DNA from: Coprinus comatus
Taxonomy: Eukaryota > Basidiomycota > Agaricomycetes > Agaricales > Agaricaceae
Length of the DNA stretch: 64,000 nucleotides
Direction: 5' to 3'
Assembly (NCBI GenBank): GCA_034638255.1
Contig: JAWPGT010000001.1
Span: 992,001-1,056,000, forward strand
In this document: in pieces, positions 53,401 to 62,674 of the stretch
Numbering within the stretch: the stretch's first letter is position 1
Layout of the letters: every line of letters begins with the position of its first letter
Position numbers and translations under genes: made by a program
The notes under the pieces: model-generated
Told to the model about the DNA's origin: nothing
What the model saw: only the letters and a program-made list of their open reading frames with translations
Database searches by the model: none

Positions 53401-56400
53401 TAGCCAAAGCAAAAATGACCCTAGAAATTATGGGAAGAGAAAGTACACAAATACCTGATAGGCTAGAATTTATCGCAGCAAAAAGACTTAGAAATGGAGG
53501 AACACTATACGAAATGGACTCAAAAGCTTCAGCCAGCTGGCTCAAGAAACAGGGAATAAGGGAAGCTTTCGCGAAGTACATTGGAGCGCAGGCAACAATC
53601 AGAGACAGAACGCAACAGATGAAGATCAAATTCGTACCAACCCATTTCAGAGGTGAAGAGGCAGAAGTAAAAAGAGCGATTATGAGAGCCAACAATCTAA
53701 CGGAGGAACAACTGGGCTATGTTGGATGGATGAAGAACCCAGAGAGATGGACCCAGAATCAAAGAACGGCACTGATGAAGATTTCACTAAAAGGAATAGA
53801 AGCTGAAAGAGTGAAGAGATTCATTAAGGAAGGCATGATCGTAATGGGAGAGAGATTGTCCGTAGAACTCCTAGAGCCAGAGCCCTGGCGCTGTGCCCGC
53901 TGCCAGGCATACGGACATTCGGCAGCTTTCTGCAAAGAAAAGCAAACAATATGCGGAAACTGTATGCTGGCACACCAAGCCAACGATTGCGCAGCCCAAG
54001 GGGAAGAAGACTTGTATGCATGTATCAACTGCAACAAAGCAAAGCTGGAGGATAACAGACACCCAGCATGGAGCAAGAAATGCCCAATTTACCAGGATAG
54101 AAAACGAAAGCTAATGGACAACCACCCAGAATTCAAATACGAAGTGACACCTACAGAGAACCCCAAAACCTGGAAGCTGAGAAACAACTACAAGGGAAAA
54201 AGGAAAGAAGAAGGAGGCAACAAATGGCAAACAGCTGGCGAGGTATATAGAAGGAGGGAGGAGCGGAAGAGGGGAGAACAGGAGAGTACCCTCGGGGAGG
54301 ACGGCATGGGATATGAAACGGAGGAAGACAAGGTCCTGGAAGGTGGATGGGCAGCACTACTAGAGGGAAAAGGAGGAGGGAAAGGAAGGAGAAGAGACGG
54401 GGAGAGCACAATAACAGAGAACGGGGGAGAAAGTGAGCAATGGGACGAAACAGCAAGAATCTATGATTAGGGAAGAACAAGCGCGAGAACCACAAAAGGC
54501 AAGAAAAATCGCAATAGGCCAAATTAATCTCAATAAATGCAAAACAGCGCAGCTAGAATATGTAGCAGGTGTGAAGAACAAATATGATGTCGTGTGTATA
54601 CAAGAGCCATACTACGACTTCAGAGGAACAACAAGAGCAACAATCAAATGGCACCTACTTGAGCCAACGAGGGATTCCAACAACCCCAAAAGAGCAATAA
54701 CAATGATAACAACAGACCTAAAATCCACGGATTGGAAGCAAATCAAGATAGACTCAAGCGATATAGTAGCGGTGGAAATCAAGGGACAAGGAAGAACAGT
54801 GGAGATCTATAACATCTACAATGACGGAAATCACTCGGAGGCACTAAAACACCTGAAGAAGACTTTGGATGAGAGAATGCGGGGACTGAGAAAGAAGAGA
54901 AGAGAGGAGGAGAGGAGGGGCAAGAAAAGATACAGGGGCAAAGAGGAACAGGAACAGGAACAGGAACAGGAACGAGCAGTAGTATGGTTGGGAGACTTCA
55001 ATAGGCACCACCAGATGTGGGAATGCAAGGGGAACGAACACCTTACAGAAAGAGGAAAAGAAGGCGCGGAAGAACTGCTGGAGTTGATGGCAGAGTATGA
55101 GATGGAGATGATGCTAGAGCCAGGGATAGGCACGAGAAGGAACTGGAGAGGAGGAAGGGAGACTAGGACTGACAACGTCTTCATATCAGGAAATAACTGG
55201 GACTGGGTAATATCATGCCAAGTGAAAAAGCAAAACACGCCACCAGGTACAGACCACTTCCCAATAGAGACGGTCATAGAAGTAGAAACCACGAGGAAGG
55301 AAACAAAAGAAGAAGGCTGGAACTGGAAAGACGTAGACTGGGAAGAATTCAATGAAGAACTGGACAGGCAAATAAAGAAATGGGGAGATAGCGGGGAAAT
55401 CACTAGTGGAGAACAGTTGGACAAATACGTTGAGGGGCTGGAGGAAAGAATCCTAATAACAACGAACAAGTTAGTACCAAAGAAAAGCCCATCCCCTTTC
55501 ACCAAGAGGTGGTGGACAAAAGAACTCACGTTGAAGAGAAAACAAGTAAGAAAGGAGGGGAGAAAATCAAACAGATGGAGATCGCAACCTATGCACCCAG
55601 CGCATGAGAGTTTCGAAAGAGAAAAAGACGAGTACAAAAGGATGATCGAAACAGAAAAGAAAGAGCATTGGGATAACTGGATGGAGGAAATAACAATACA
55701 AAACTGTTGGGAGGCCTACAAATTTATAAAGACGCCAGAGACAAGCGGCGCCAAGACAAGAATACCTCCACTAGTAATAGAAAAAGAAGGAGAGAGGATA
55801 GAAGTAGAGGGGAACGAAGAAAAAAGCAAGGTCCTACACAACACCTTTTTCAAACCAGGCGAGGAGAGAGCAAAGGTTCAGGAGTGGGAGAAGGAGAATT
55901 ACCCGGAGCAGAGATTCAAATGGAGGGCCATCACAGAGAAACAAATAAGGAAAGCCATCGCAAACCTAAAGCCGTACAAAGCCCCAGGACTATCCAAGAT
56001 CCCTAACATAGTGTATAAAAAGGCGCAAGAAACACTAATCCCGCACTTGATCAAAATATTCAGAGCAACCTTCGAAGTGAAATACTATCCCAGAAGATGG
56101 AAGGAATTTGCGACAGTAGTAATTCGAAAGCCAGGAAAGAAAGACTATGCGCTACCAGGTGCATACAGACCTATAGCGCTGCTAGATACCATGGCAAAAA
56201 TACTGTCAGCATGCGTAAAAGAAACGCTTGAATACTGGGCAGAGAGAACAAACATGCTACCAGATAACCAATTCGGGGGAAGGCCAGCGAGAACAACAAC
56301 AGATGCATTACACTCACTCACACACTTCGTAACAAAGAAATGGAGAAAAGGAAAAGACGTGGTGGCAGTATTCATGGACGTCAAGGCGGCCTTCCCAAGC

Positions 56401-58753
56401 ACGGTCATAGAGCGACTCATACACAACATGAGAAACAAAGGAGTTCCACAAGAACTACTAAAATGGATTGAGAACAAGATGGAAGGCAGAACAACAAGAA
56501 TAGTCTTCGACGACCACATCTCAGACAATATCCAAGTAACAAACGGTCTGGACCAAGGCTGCAACCTATCGTGCATTCTATACAACTTCTACAACGCAGA
56601 TCAGCTCAGCAAATATAGAGAGGATGAGGATGAAATAGCGGGAAGCTATGCAGATGATGCCATGTTCGCAGTAGCAGCAGAAGGGGCAGAGGAGGCCATC
56701 AAGAAGGCAGAAAAAGCATTTGAAAGGGAAGGTGGTGCAAGAGACTGGGCGAAAAAGCATGGATCACAATATGAATATGAGAAATTTGGGGTAATGCTGA
56801 TGACAAGGAGAAGAGAGGAGAAGGTAGACGGGGAGGGGAGGAGAAGAAGAGTGGTAATAAAAGGGAGACCAGTACAGATGGGAGGGAGGAAGATTGAGAT
56901 GGCAGAAGAACAAAAATATCTAGGAGTAATCCTGGATAGGTGCCTGACATTCAAAAGGCACGCAGACTTCGCGATAGGAAAGGCAATGAGAATCACGACA
57001 CAATATAAGAGACTCACGAAAATGGCCAAAGGAATGAGGGGAGATGCAGTATGGAGGATGTATAAGGCAGTCACATTACCTACACTACTATATGCGGTTG
57101 ACGTGTGGTACCCAAGAGCAGGGAGAGGGAAAGAAAAGAGAGGATGGAAGACAGCAAGGAAGAAGATGGGTAGAATACAGAGAGTGGCAGCCATAGCAGT
57201 AACGGGAGCACTGAAAACAACACCTAACGAAGTTCTGATACCAACGGCAGGGATGTTACCGATAGAGCAGGAAATAGAGCGGGCCACCTACATGGCGGCA
57301 GTGAGGATAGCAACATTAGACAAGAAAAATCCCGCAGCGCAAGGACTAGAGGAAGCATCAAAGAGCAGAATTAGGAAAGGAGGAGGACCGCTAAACGAAC
57401 TGGCAAGGGCGCTAAGAATTGGACCAAGCGAAGTAGAAAACATAACAACAATTAGAATGAGTCCACACTGGAACATGGGCTGGAAGATAGAGATAGATGG
57501 AGAAGAAGAGGCCAAAAGGAAGGAAAGATGCGAGAAGGCGGACGTGAAGATATACACAGACGGGTCGGGCATAGGAGGAGGGATAGGCGCGGCAGCGGTG
57601 CTATACAAAGCAAAAGGCGGGGAGAGAGTGCAGAAGGTGATGAGAAAATACATAGGGCCAGAAGAGGAGCACGAGGTATACGAGGCGGAATGCATTGGAG
57701 TGGAAATGGCACTAAGACTATTGGAAAGAGAAAGGAAGGCAAAAAGAGTGGTCATATCAGTGGACAACCAGGGAACGCTAAAAGCAATGGACGACAACGG
57801 ACCAGCACCCGGGAGATGGATGAACAACGCCATAATCGAAGCATACAGAGACGTGAAGCAGAAACTCGGAGAGGTAGAGATCGTCTTCAGATGGGTGCCA
57901 GCACACACAGGGATAGAAGGGAATGAGAAAGCAGATGAAGAGGCGAAGAACGCCGCAAAAGGAAAGGAATGGAACACGGGACTTACAAGAGGCCTAAAAA
58001 AGAAAGTACCAATTGGGAAAAACGTGCTTAAGAGGCGATGGAAAGAAAAAGTAGAGGAAAAAGTAAGAAGGAAAAGGACGAGAGGAGAAAAAGTAGACAG
58101 GCTATATGAGCTGACAATAAAAGGGAAGGACAAGAAATTCAGGGAAGAGATGGAGCAGACAACAAGGAGAAACAGAGCGATCTGCACGCAGCTAAGAACA
58201 GAGCACATAGCTCTAAACGCGTACTTATACAGATTTAAGAAAATAGAAAGCCCGGAGTGTGAGAGGTGTAGAGAGGGAGAGGAAACAGTAGAACACTACC
58301 TAATGAAGTGCTCAGCATACAAAGAGGAGAGAGGAAAAATGAGAAGACAGATAAAAACCAGAGAGCTAACGAAATGGAAAATACTGGGAACGAAAGAAGG
58401 AAGAAAAGCAATGTATAAATATATTAATGCAACGGGAAGATTCAAAGAAACAGTAGGCCGACTGGAAGAAAAGGAGGAGGAAGAAAAGAAGAAGAAGACA
58501 AGGGGAGCAAGAGGAGCGAAGAAGAAAGATGAGGAGGAAGGGAACAAGAGAAGGGAGAGGTGAGAAGGGAAGAAGGAGAAGGGGAAAAATGGGAAAGCGG
58601 TAAAGGGGGAATCGGACAGCAAGAGGAAGTAGCCCAAGGACTTCCGTTTAAAGGAGACCAAAAAGAAAGCAAGGAAAGGAGAGGAGAAGCGAAATAGTAT
58701 ACGAGAAATGTAATAAAGCCTGACATTACGACAGTAAAAAGGCTAAAAATGGG

Positions 58754-58787
<34 letters not shown>

Positions 58788-59837
58788 ACATAAACACTTA
58801 CAGGAAGCCCCACTATCAGTGGAAACATAAATGTTTGTAGAACCTTTGTTTGCAACGCCTACGAAGATCCGAGGTGTAGCGGACCTCGATGACCCTGATG
58901 ACTTATCAAATGTAACCCAGGAAATACCAACTTTGTCGGAATTGTAACCGCTTGTGTCTGAGGAGTCAGGAATGAAAGAACCTGCGGGAGCTGCTGCGTT
59001 CATATTGTCAAGTCATTTATCCAGATGTACCCACCAGTATTAGTGAAACTAGACACTTTGGCCCAGGTGGAACCATAATTGGTAGACTTCCATAGCCCAT
59101 TTCCGCTTCGGGCACCAAAAAATAAAATACTATTGAGATTCGGGTCCACAGCCAAGCGCTAAATGATGTGGATACGTTAATTTTTCCATCCGGAAGTTTC
59201 TAGACGTTGTCATACCTCTCCCCTACGAGGTTAGTAGTTTAGCATAAATTATCACATAATATAATAATCTTTCACATACATTCCACGACCAGGCATATTT
59301 CCGCCAACCTTGAAAGGAAGACTTGATGTAGTCCAATTTTGACCATAATTGGTTGAACTCATAATCTGTCCGTTATTGGGATCCCAAGAATTTGTATACA
59401 TCCCAGTAGCCTACCAAAGAAATTATCAACTGACTAGAACTGGGACTCTGGAAAGTTGCTCACCAAATATACACGGTTGGGCTGGACTGGATCTGTCGCA
59501 AATGCATCAACACCCCAATAATTCCAGCGTGAATCATCAGCAAAGTCGAGGAGTGGTGTCCATGAATCATCTGAGTTTAGTTTGTACACTCCACCAATAT
59601 CAGTGCGTGCATATGCAAGTCCCTGGATTGAGCCTCAACACTTAAAATGGTTGTAGCTACAATAATGAAAGAATCACAGACCTTCTCTGTTGGGTTGAAA
59701 ATGATACCAGGGACGAAGCCACCTCCGCCTCCAATCTTGACGTTCTTCCAAGTGTAGGACTGGGAAGATGCTTGACCATGTACGAGAAGTGATGTTATCC
59801 CCAACGTGAGGAAGGAAAGGAGTGTATGCTTGAACAT
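50490..59837 (-). CDS. Secreted GH74 xyloglucanase with C-terminal CBM1, split by an intronic LINE
   Basis: Family GH74 endo-xyloglucanase or oligoxyloglucan cellobiohydrolase, 832 aa, from 14 minus-strand exons: 59682-59837, 59464-59622, 59280-59410, 59216-59222, 59035-59158, 58802-58981, 52501-52604, 52394-52445, 52047-52340, 51913-51995, 51731-51854, 50906-51680, 50564-50847, 50490-50515. Signal peptide about 1-21. The two aspartates of ARTDIGG (about residue 60) and AVGDIGG (about 469) sit where the GH74 catalytic pair is described. Two beta-propeller halves follow, then a Thr/Ser linker and a CBM1 cellulose-binding module ([16 protein letters not shown] to FYSQCVPN). Intron 52605-58801 is 6197 nt because a LINE sits inside; without it the intron is 54 nt. 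The split codon still reads Trp, so coding capacity is intact. Intron 51855-51912 starts GCAAGT (or a GT six bases on). One exon is 7 nt. Confidence 0.92.
52641..52653 (+). repeat. Target-site duplication, 5' copy (LINE)
   Basis: 13-bp ACCTACATAAACA directly before the LINE. The same 13 bases follow its poly-A tail at 58784. One more A on the left also matches but cannot be told from the tail. Confidence 0.9.
52749..54470 (+). CDS. LINE ORF1, gag-like zinc-knuckle protein
   Basis: 573 aa nucleic-acid-binding protein of the retrotransposon. The N-terminal part is Glu/Arg-rich coiled coil ([19 protein letters not shown]), and the middle contains an RRM-like region typical of ORF1 proteins (inference). 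Three zinc knuckles lie at about residues 380-450: [14 protein letters not shown] (CX2CX4HX4C), [13 protein letters not shown] (CX2CX3HX4C) and a third beginning CINCNK and ending HPAWSKKC. The C-terminus is Gly/Glu/Arg-rich. Start at 52749 is the first ATG of the frame. The stop TAG overlaps the ORF2 ATG. Confidence 0.9.
   Translation: MRKERERKTEREREAQEEELRGTQIERIDEEGALVEIEGEDDYNFARRVIRREINVKIEEQGFDSLGAIDALEVLRQLEGVPRRAAHLAWAIAMGLACSLQKEKAEEGEANIRELLEQHNESVDRKLDEINRKIEDIKESGKRVSVQEGRLKSKDTGQIQAVRTYANIVAATAMGVVTDTEEHQEAVWRAERQAKQVLIDGIDDETEEGGKLNMQGLIAKAKMTLEIMGRESTQIPDRLEFIAAKRLRNGGTLYEMDSKASASWLKKQGIREAFAKYIGAQATIRDRTQQMKIKFVPTHFRGEEAEVKRAIMRANNLTEEQLGYVGWMKNPERWTQNQRTALMKISLKGIEAERVKRFIKEGMIVMGERLSVELLEPEPWRCARCQAYGHSAAFCKEKQTICGNCMLAHQANDCAAQGEEDLYACINCNKAKLEDNRHPAWSKKCPIYQDRKRKLMDNHPEFKYEVTPTENPKTWKLRNNYKGKRKEEGGNKWQTAGEVYRRREERKRGEQESTLGEDGMGYETEEDKVLEGGWAALLEGKGGGKGRRRDGESTITENGGESEQWDETARIYD
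54463..58563 (+). CDS. LINE ORF2: endonuclease, reverse transcriptase, RNase H
   Basis: 1366 aa polyprotein for target-primed reverse transcription. The APE-like endonuclease has [22 protein letters not shown] (catalytic Glu), [12 protein letters not shown] and GTDHFPIET (catalytic His). The reverse transcriptase has [26 protein letters not shown] and the active site GSYADDAMF at about residue 729. RNase H shows [11 protein letters not shown] (about 1031), [23 protein letters not shown] and [16 protein letters not shown], so all four acidic residues are present. A C-terminal CX2C...HX4C motif reads [19 protein letters not shown] placed the start at the ATG overlapping the ORF1 stop; the open frame continues 30 bp upstream without an ATG. 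A hexanucleotide repeat (about 54946-54974) encodes a short Glu-Gln tract. Confidence 0.93.
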   Translation: MIREEQAREPQKARKIAIGQINLNKCKTAQLEYVAGVKNKYDVVCIQEPYYDFRGTTRATIKWHLLEPTRDSNNPKRAITMITTDLKSTDWKQIKIDSSDIVAVEIKGQGRTVEIYNIYNDGNHSEALKHLKKTLDERMRGLRKKRREEERRGKKRYRGKEEQEQEQEQERAVVWLGDFNRHHQMWECKGNEHLTERGKEGAEELLELMAEYEMEMMLEPGIGTRRNWRGGRETRTDNVFISGNNWDWVISCQVKKQNTPPGTDHFPIETVIEVETTRKETKEEGWNWKDVDWEEFNEELDRQIKKWGDSGEITSGEQLDKYVEGLEERILITTNKLVPKKSPSPFTKRWWTKELTLKRKQVRKEGRKSNRWRSQPMHPAHESFEREKDEYKRMIETEKKEHWDNWMEEITIQNCWEAYKFIKTPETSGAKTRIPPLVIEKEGERIEVEGNEEKSKVLHNTFFKPGEERAKVQEWEKENYPEQRFKWRAITEKQIRKAIANLKPYKAPGLSKIPNIVYKKAQETLIPHLIKIFRATFEVKYYPRRWKEFATVVIRKPGKKDYALPGAYRPIALLDTMAKILSACVKETLEYWAERTNMLPDNQFGGRPARTTTDALHSLTHFVTKKWRKGKDVVAVFMDVKAAFPSTVIERLIHNMRNKGVPQELLKWIENKMEGRTTRIVFDDHISDNIQVTNGLDQGCNLSCILYNFYNADQLSKYREDEDEIAGSYADDAMFAVAAEGAEEAIKKAEKAFEREGGARDWAKKHGSQYEYEKFGVMLMTRRREEKVDGEGRRRRVVIKGRPVQMGGRKIEMAEEQKYLGVILDRCLTFKRHADFAIGKAMRITTQYKRLTKMAKGMRGDAVWRMYKAVTLPTLLYAVDVWYPRAGRGKEKRGWKTARKKMGRIQRVAAIAVTGALKTTPNEVLIPTAGMLPIEQEIERATYMAAVRIATLDKKNPAAQGLEEASKSRIRKGGGPLNELARALRIGPSEVENITTIRMSPHWNMGWKIEIDGEEEAKRKERCEKADVKIYTDGSGIGGGIGAAAVLYKAKGGERVQKVMRKYIGPEEEHEVYEAECIGVEMALRLLERERKAKRVVISVDNQGTLKAMDDNGPAPGRWMNNAIIEAYRDVKQKLGEVEIVFRWVPAHTGIEGNEKADEEAKNAAKGKEWNTGLTRGLKKKVPIGKNVLKRRWKEKVEEKVRRKRTRGEKVDRLYELTIKGKDKKFREEMEQTTRRNRAICTQLRTEHIALNAYLYRFKKIESPECERCREGEETVEHYLMKCSAYKEERGKMRRQIKTRELTKWKILGTKEGRKAMYKYINATGRFKETVGRLEEKEEEEKKKKTRGARGAKKKDEEEGNKRRER
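58754..58784 (+). repeat. Poly-A tail of the LINE (31 A)
   Basis: Uninterrupted A run ending at the 3' target-site duplication; the last A may belong to either. It marks the 3' end of the retrotransposed RNA. Homopolymer length is likely uncertain in the assembly. Confidence 0.9.
58784..58796 (+). repeat. Target-site duplication, 3' copy (LINE)
   Basis: Identical 13-bp copy of the sequence at 52641. The GH74 splice donor (GTAAGT on the minus strand) begins five bases beyond it at 58801. Confidence 0.9.
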
Positions 59838-60512
59838 GGCCCTATTCAACTAAACTTAAGCGTCGAGGTTGTGACTTTATACTGCTTTCGCTAAGCTCAA
59901 ATTACGTCCCGGGCCGTCAAGTAATATGAGTGGGTGCGGGGAAATAGCAGTAACATCGAGCATATACCGAAGTAACAGCGGACGAGGAACGAGAATAATT
60001 AACTATGAAAGCTAGAAATGTCATGCGATGCATAGACGAAGATAGATAGCGAGATTTTGATTTCAATAACTCCGAAACTTCGCAAGAAGGGAAAATGGGT
60101 TATACGTAGACAGTATAACATTGTTGATCAGGGTTGTCATCATTTTGTCACGGAAAGTGATTACCTTGTGCTTGATACATCATCATACATGTGAAGACTT
60201 ACGGTGCCGCGGTGACGATTACGCCGGGAATTCGTATAGTAGACCATTGCACAATAAGAGTATCGAAGCAGTGATCATCTTCTACATGAAGGGGTTACAG
60301 AACTACGCTTCCCCGGGCCTAAAATACAAAAACTTACCTTTCTGAGCCGGATATTCAGATTGAACCCCAATGAAACTTGGATTCGCCTTCGCCTTGACAT
60401 TCCGGGGTACCAAACAACATACAAAGATGAACAGCAAGTAGTAATAGAGGTATGAGTATGAGATCTCCTATCCTTTACTGCGCATTGAGCTAGCAATGGT
60501 TCCCCGGTCCAG
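59838..60512. other. Promoter region of GH74
   Basis: 675 bp upstream of the GH74 start with a TATA box at 59875. No coding feature. The hAT-like element lies at its distal end, about 680 bp before the gene. Confidence 0.5.
59875..59881 (-). promoter_or_regulatory. TATA box of GH74
   Basis: TATAAAG on the minus strand, 38 bp before the GH74 start codon. This implies a very short leader. Spacing is plausible for a strongly regulated CAZyme gene. Confidence 0.4.
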
Positions 60513-60520
60513 TCGCCAAG
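60513..60520 (+). repeat. 8-bp target-site duplication, left (hAT-like)
   Basis: TCGCCAAG, repeated exactly at 61088-61095 on the other side of the inverted-repeat element. Confidence 0.85.
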
Positions 60521-61087
60521 TAGGGCTGCCACCCGTATACGGTATACCGTACCGTACCGTAAGAGCGATCAAGTAGCCTCAATACGGTACGGTTGACGGT
60601 ACGGAGTGTACCGTACTGTACCATATTTTTTGCCCGTCGACTGCCGTATGGACGGTAGACGGTCATGACATCATGTTATAGCATCACATGGTACGTCGAA
60701 ACGTCATCGATTCATAACATAGGGTTGGCCTCAGCCTCTCCTCAATCAGCAACATAAACTCTCTCGCAATGCCACAGTCATCCACTATTTCTAGAGTATT
60801 TTTTTTATCTGATTTCTATGTTTATAACTCTATATATTGAGTCTTGAATGTTTAATAAGTTAACCCCGGGTTAGAACCAAGTTAATACCAGTTCAATGAC
60901 CTCGTCGAAATAATGATGGTGATAAATTTACCCGTATACCGTAAAAGTACGGTACGTACCGTAAGATGTCCTTTACCGTAACGACCTTGAAATATTTATT
61001 ATACCGTACGGCTACGGTACGGAAAAGGCCGTATTATAACCATAAATTATACGGCCGTAACAGTATACGGTACAGGCGGCAGCCCTA
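60521..61087. mobile_element. Non-autonomous hAT-type element (MITE), 567 bp
   Basis: Terminal inverted repeats: the left end starts TAGGGCTGCCACCCGTATAC and the right end, on the opposite strand, starts TAGGGCTGCCGCCTGTACCG. They are flanked by a perfect 8-bp duplication, the size made by hAT transposases, and TAGGG is a usual hAT terminus. The sub-terminal ~150 bp on both sides are packed with CGGTACGG/CCGTACCG and GTATACGG units in both orientations, resembling transposase-binding repeats. No coding sequence is inside, so it depends on a transposase elsewhere. Confidence 0.85.
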
Positions 61088-61095
61088 TCGCCAAG
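61088..61095 (+). repeat. 8-bp target-site duplication, right (hAT-like)
   Basis: TCGCCAAG, exact copy of 60513-60520. Confidence 0.85.
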
Positions 61096-61403
61096 ATACA
61101 CAACATTAGGAGTCATTTATTTGTAAGTAAATGAAACATCAATGAAGCCATTAACGGTGAAAAAATGCCGACTGAGGCCATGCAATACCAGTAGGGCAAC
61201 TTTTTGAAGGTTTGTTGAACTTCTGTAAAATGCACGCGGTCCCCCCGACTTGTTCAAACTGTACACCACGGCACTTGATTTATATTCAGGGGTACCTACT
61301 GAGGTATTTTTTACTCTTACGTACCCACGCGGTCGCAGGCTGATGAATTCTCCATCCAATCCTCAAACATTCTTAAAAAAGAACATGTAAAGAGAAAGTA
61401 ATA

Positions 61404-62136
61404 CAGTAGAACCCCTCCTCATATACCATACCCCACATAGCCCATAACCCCTTAGAGGACCTCTGAATATCCTGATAGAGGCTGGATCCCAGATTTGTCC
61501 GGTCATCGAATTTTCCCACGCTTTCTAACATCGGATTCGTGCGTTTCCCGTCGCTGCAATCCAAAAAGGTTTTTTGATTCCCTCAAATTTCCTACTTTTT
61601 GTCCGGTTTTTGGGATCTAGCCTCAATAGGGATATTCCGAGGTCCTCCCCTTAGTCGATAGGTTTTGCGCCCCTAAACCGGGCGTCTAACCATTATTCTT
61701 AGAACATAGTGAGTACTAGTGGCTATTGTAGCTAGTTTATCTTGTAATTTTACTGTTATGCCCCCCAAATCACCTGAAATGGACTTGCTAAACTTACTAA
61801 AGACTCATCACCCGACAAGTGTTACTTAGATAGTGAAACAAAACGTGATCAACGAACAGTGTGTGAACTGGTGTTTTACCTCTAACTTATGCCGAAGCAT
61901 TAAAGTTATATGAAAAACGAGGGAGTGGACAGGTGATATTCTAAAGGTAGTCCATGAAAGTAATAGGAAACGCAAGTATGGACCAATCTCCTCTCTCAAA
62001 AAAAGTGGATTTGTCGTCATTTTTAATGATTTTAAAATTATTTTTAAAATCTATTTTTTTTCCCTAGTCCATAGCCCTTCATAGTTCATAGTTTTGGATA
62101 TCTACCGAGAGGTACGGCTTATGAGGGGTTCTGTTG
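61404..62136. mobile_element. Non-autonomous Tc1/mariner-pogo-like element, 733 bp
   Basis: Inverted ends: the left reads CAGTAGAACCCCTCCTCATA, and the right on the opposite strand CAACAGAACCCCTCATAAGC. Both are bordered by TA (61402-61403 and 62137-62138), the Tc1/mariner target. CAGTAGAACC-type ends are common in fungal pogo/Fot elements. Inside there is no intact transposase. A short frame at about 61759 (MPPKSPEMDLLNLLK then stop) might be the remnant of a transposase start, but this is weak. Confidence 0.65.
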
Positions 62137-62674
62137 TAGAGCATACCTATGAGATGATAACCAGTGATGGTGCTAGCCTGATTGATAATCGAAGTCCTGG
62201 TGGATTTATGTGGGGCATGTCAAAGAGAATGATTATGTTGCTACAAAAGGAGCCAGGGAGCTTGGCCCGAACGCGCCCGGCAAATCCATGTGGTGTTCTA
62301 AAATTAACTGAATTTATACGTAAAAGGAACCTTGTGGGGAATATTGATGACGTTCTGGAGAAATTTTGATTTTTTTTTTTTCCTTTCAAAATCGGTCCTA
62401 TAAACTACCCGACGGAGTTCTGCTGAGGCATTTGTGAAGATTTTTGCGGCGACCGGCAATGGTGCGTATGCCTTCGTTTTCTTCCCATGAAGAAGACCCA
62501 AAAGTGTCGGCTCAAATTCTTAAACCCCACTGAGAACGATCTTGCATCGCCGAGCCGGTCACAGAATGAAGAACCGAACCGGAGATCCCCCACTTTCGAT
62601 ACGACTGGGAATACAAAATCCTTTATGCTGCTGGTTCCTGTTTCGTTCCTTCCCTCACGAATACCAATCAACTA
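62137..62674 (+). other. Upstream region of the permease gene
   Basis: About 540 bp between the mariner-like element and the permease start. Short frames on both strands show no family resemblance. Confidence 0.5.

Larger units (their letters stand above)
52654..58783 (+). mobile_element. Intact Tad1-like LINE (non-LTR retrotransposon)
   Basis: 6.1-kb element with two open reading frames, a short purine-rich leader (52654-52748), a 3' untranslated part and a pure poly-A tail starting at 58754. It is flanked by a perfect 13-bp target-site duplication. ORF1 is a zinc-knuckle RNA-binding protein; ORF2 carries APE-type endonuclease, reverse transcriptase and RNase H. A fungal two-ORF element with both APE endonuclease and RNase H fits the Tad1 clade. 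No stop or frameshift breaks either frame, so insertion seems recent. The sense strand is strikingly purine-rich throughout. The element lies antisense to the GH74 gene, inside its sixth intron. The 5' end may be slightly truncated; I cannot tell without other copies. Confidence 0.93.

Noticed and set aside
54831..58208. Long minus-strand open frames (up to about 300 codons) inside the LINE
   Set aside because: They are shadows of the purine-rich ORF2; their translations are Ser/Leu/Pro/Phe strings without domains.
60541..61080. Repeated GTATACGG/CGGTACGG units as a CRISPR or satellite array
   Set aside because: Units are irregularly spaced and in both orientations without spacers, inside an element with inverted ends and target duplication; eukaryotic context.
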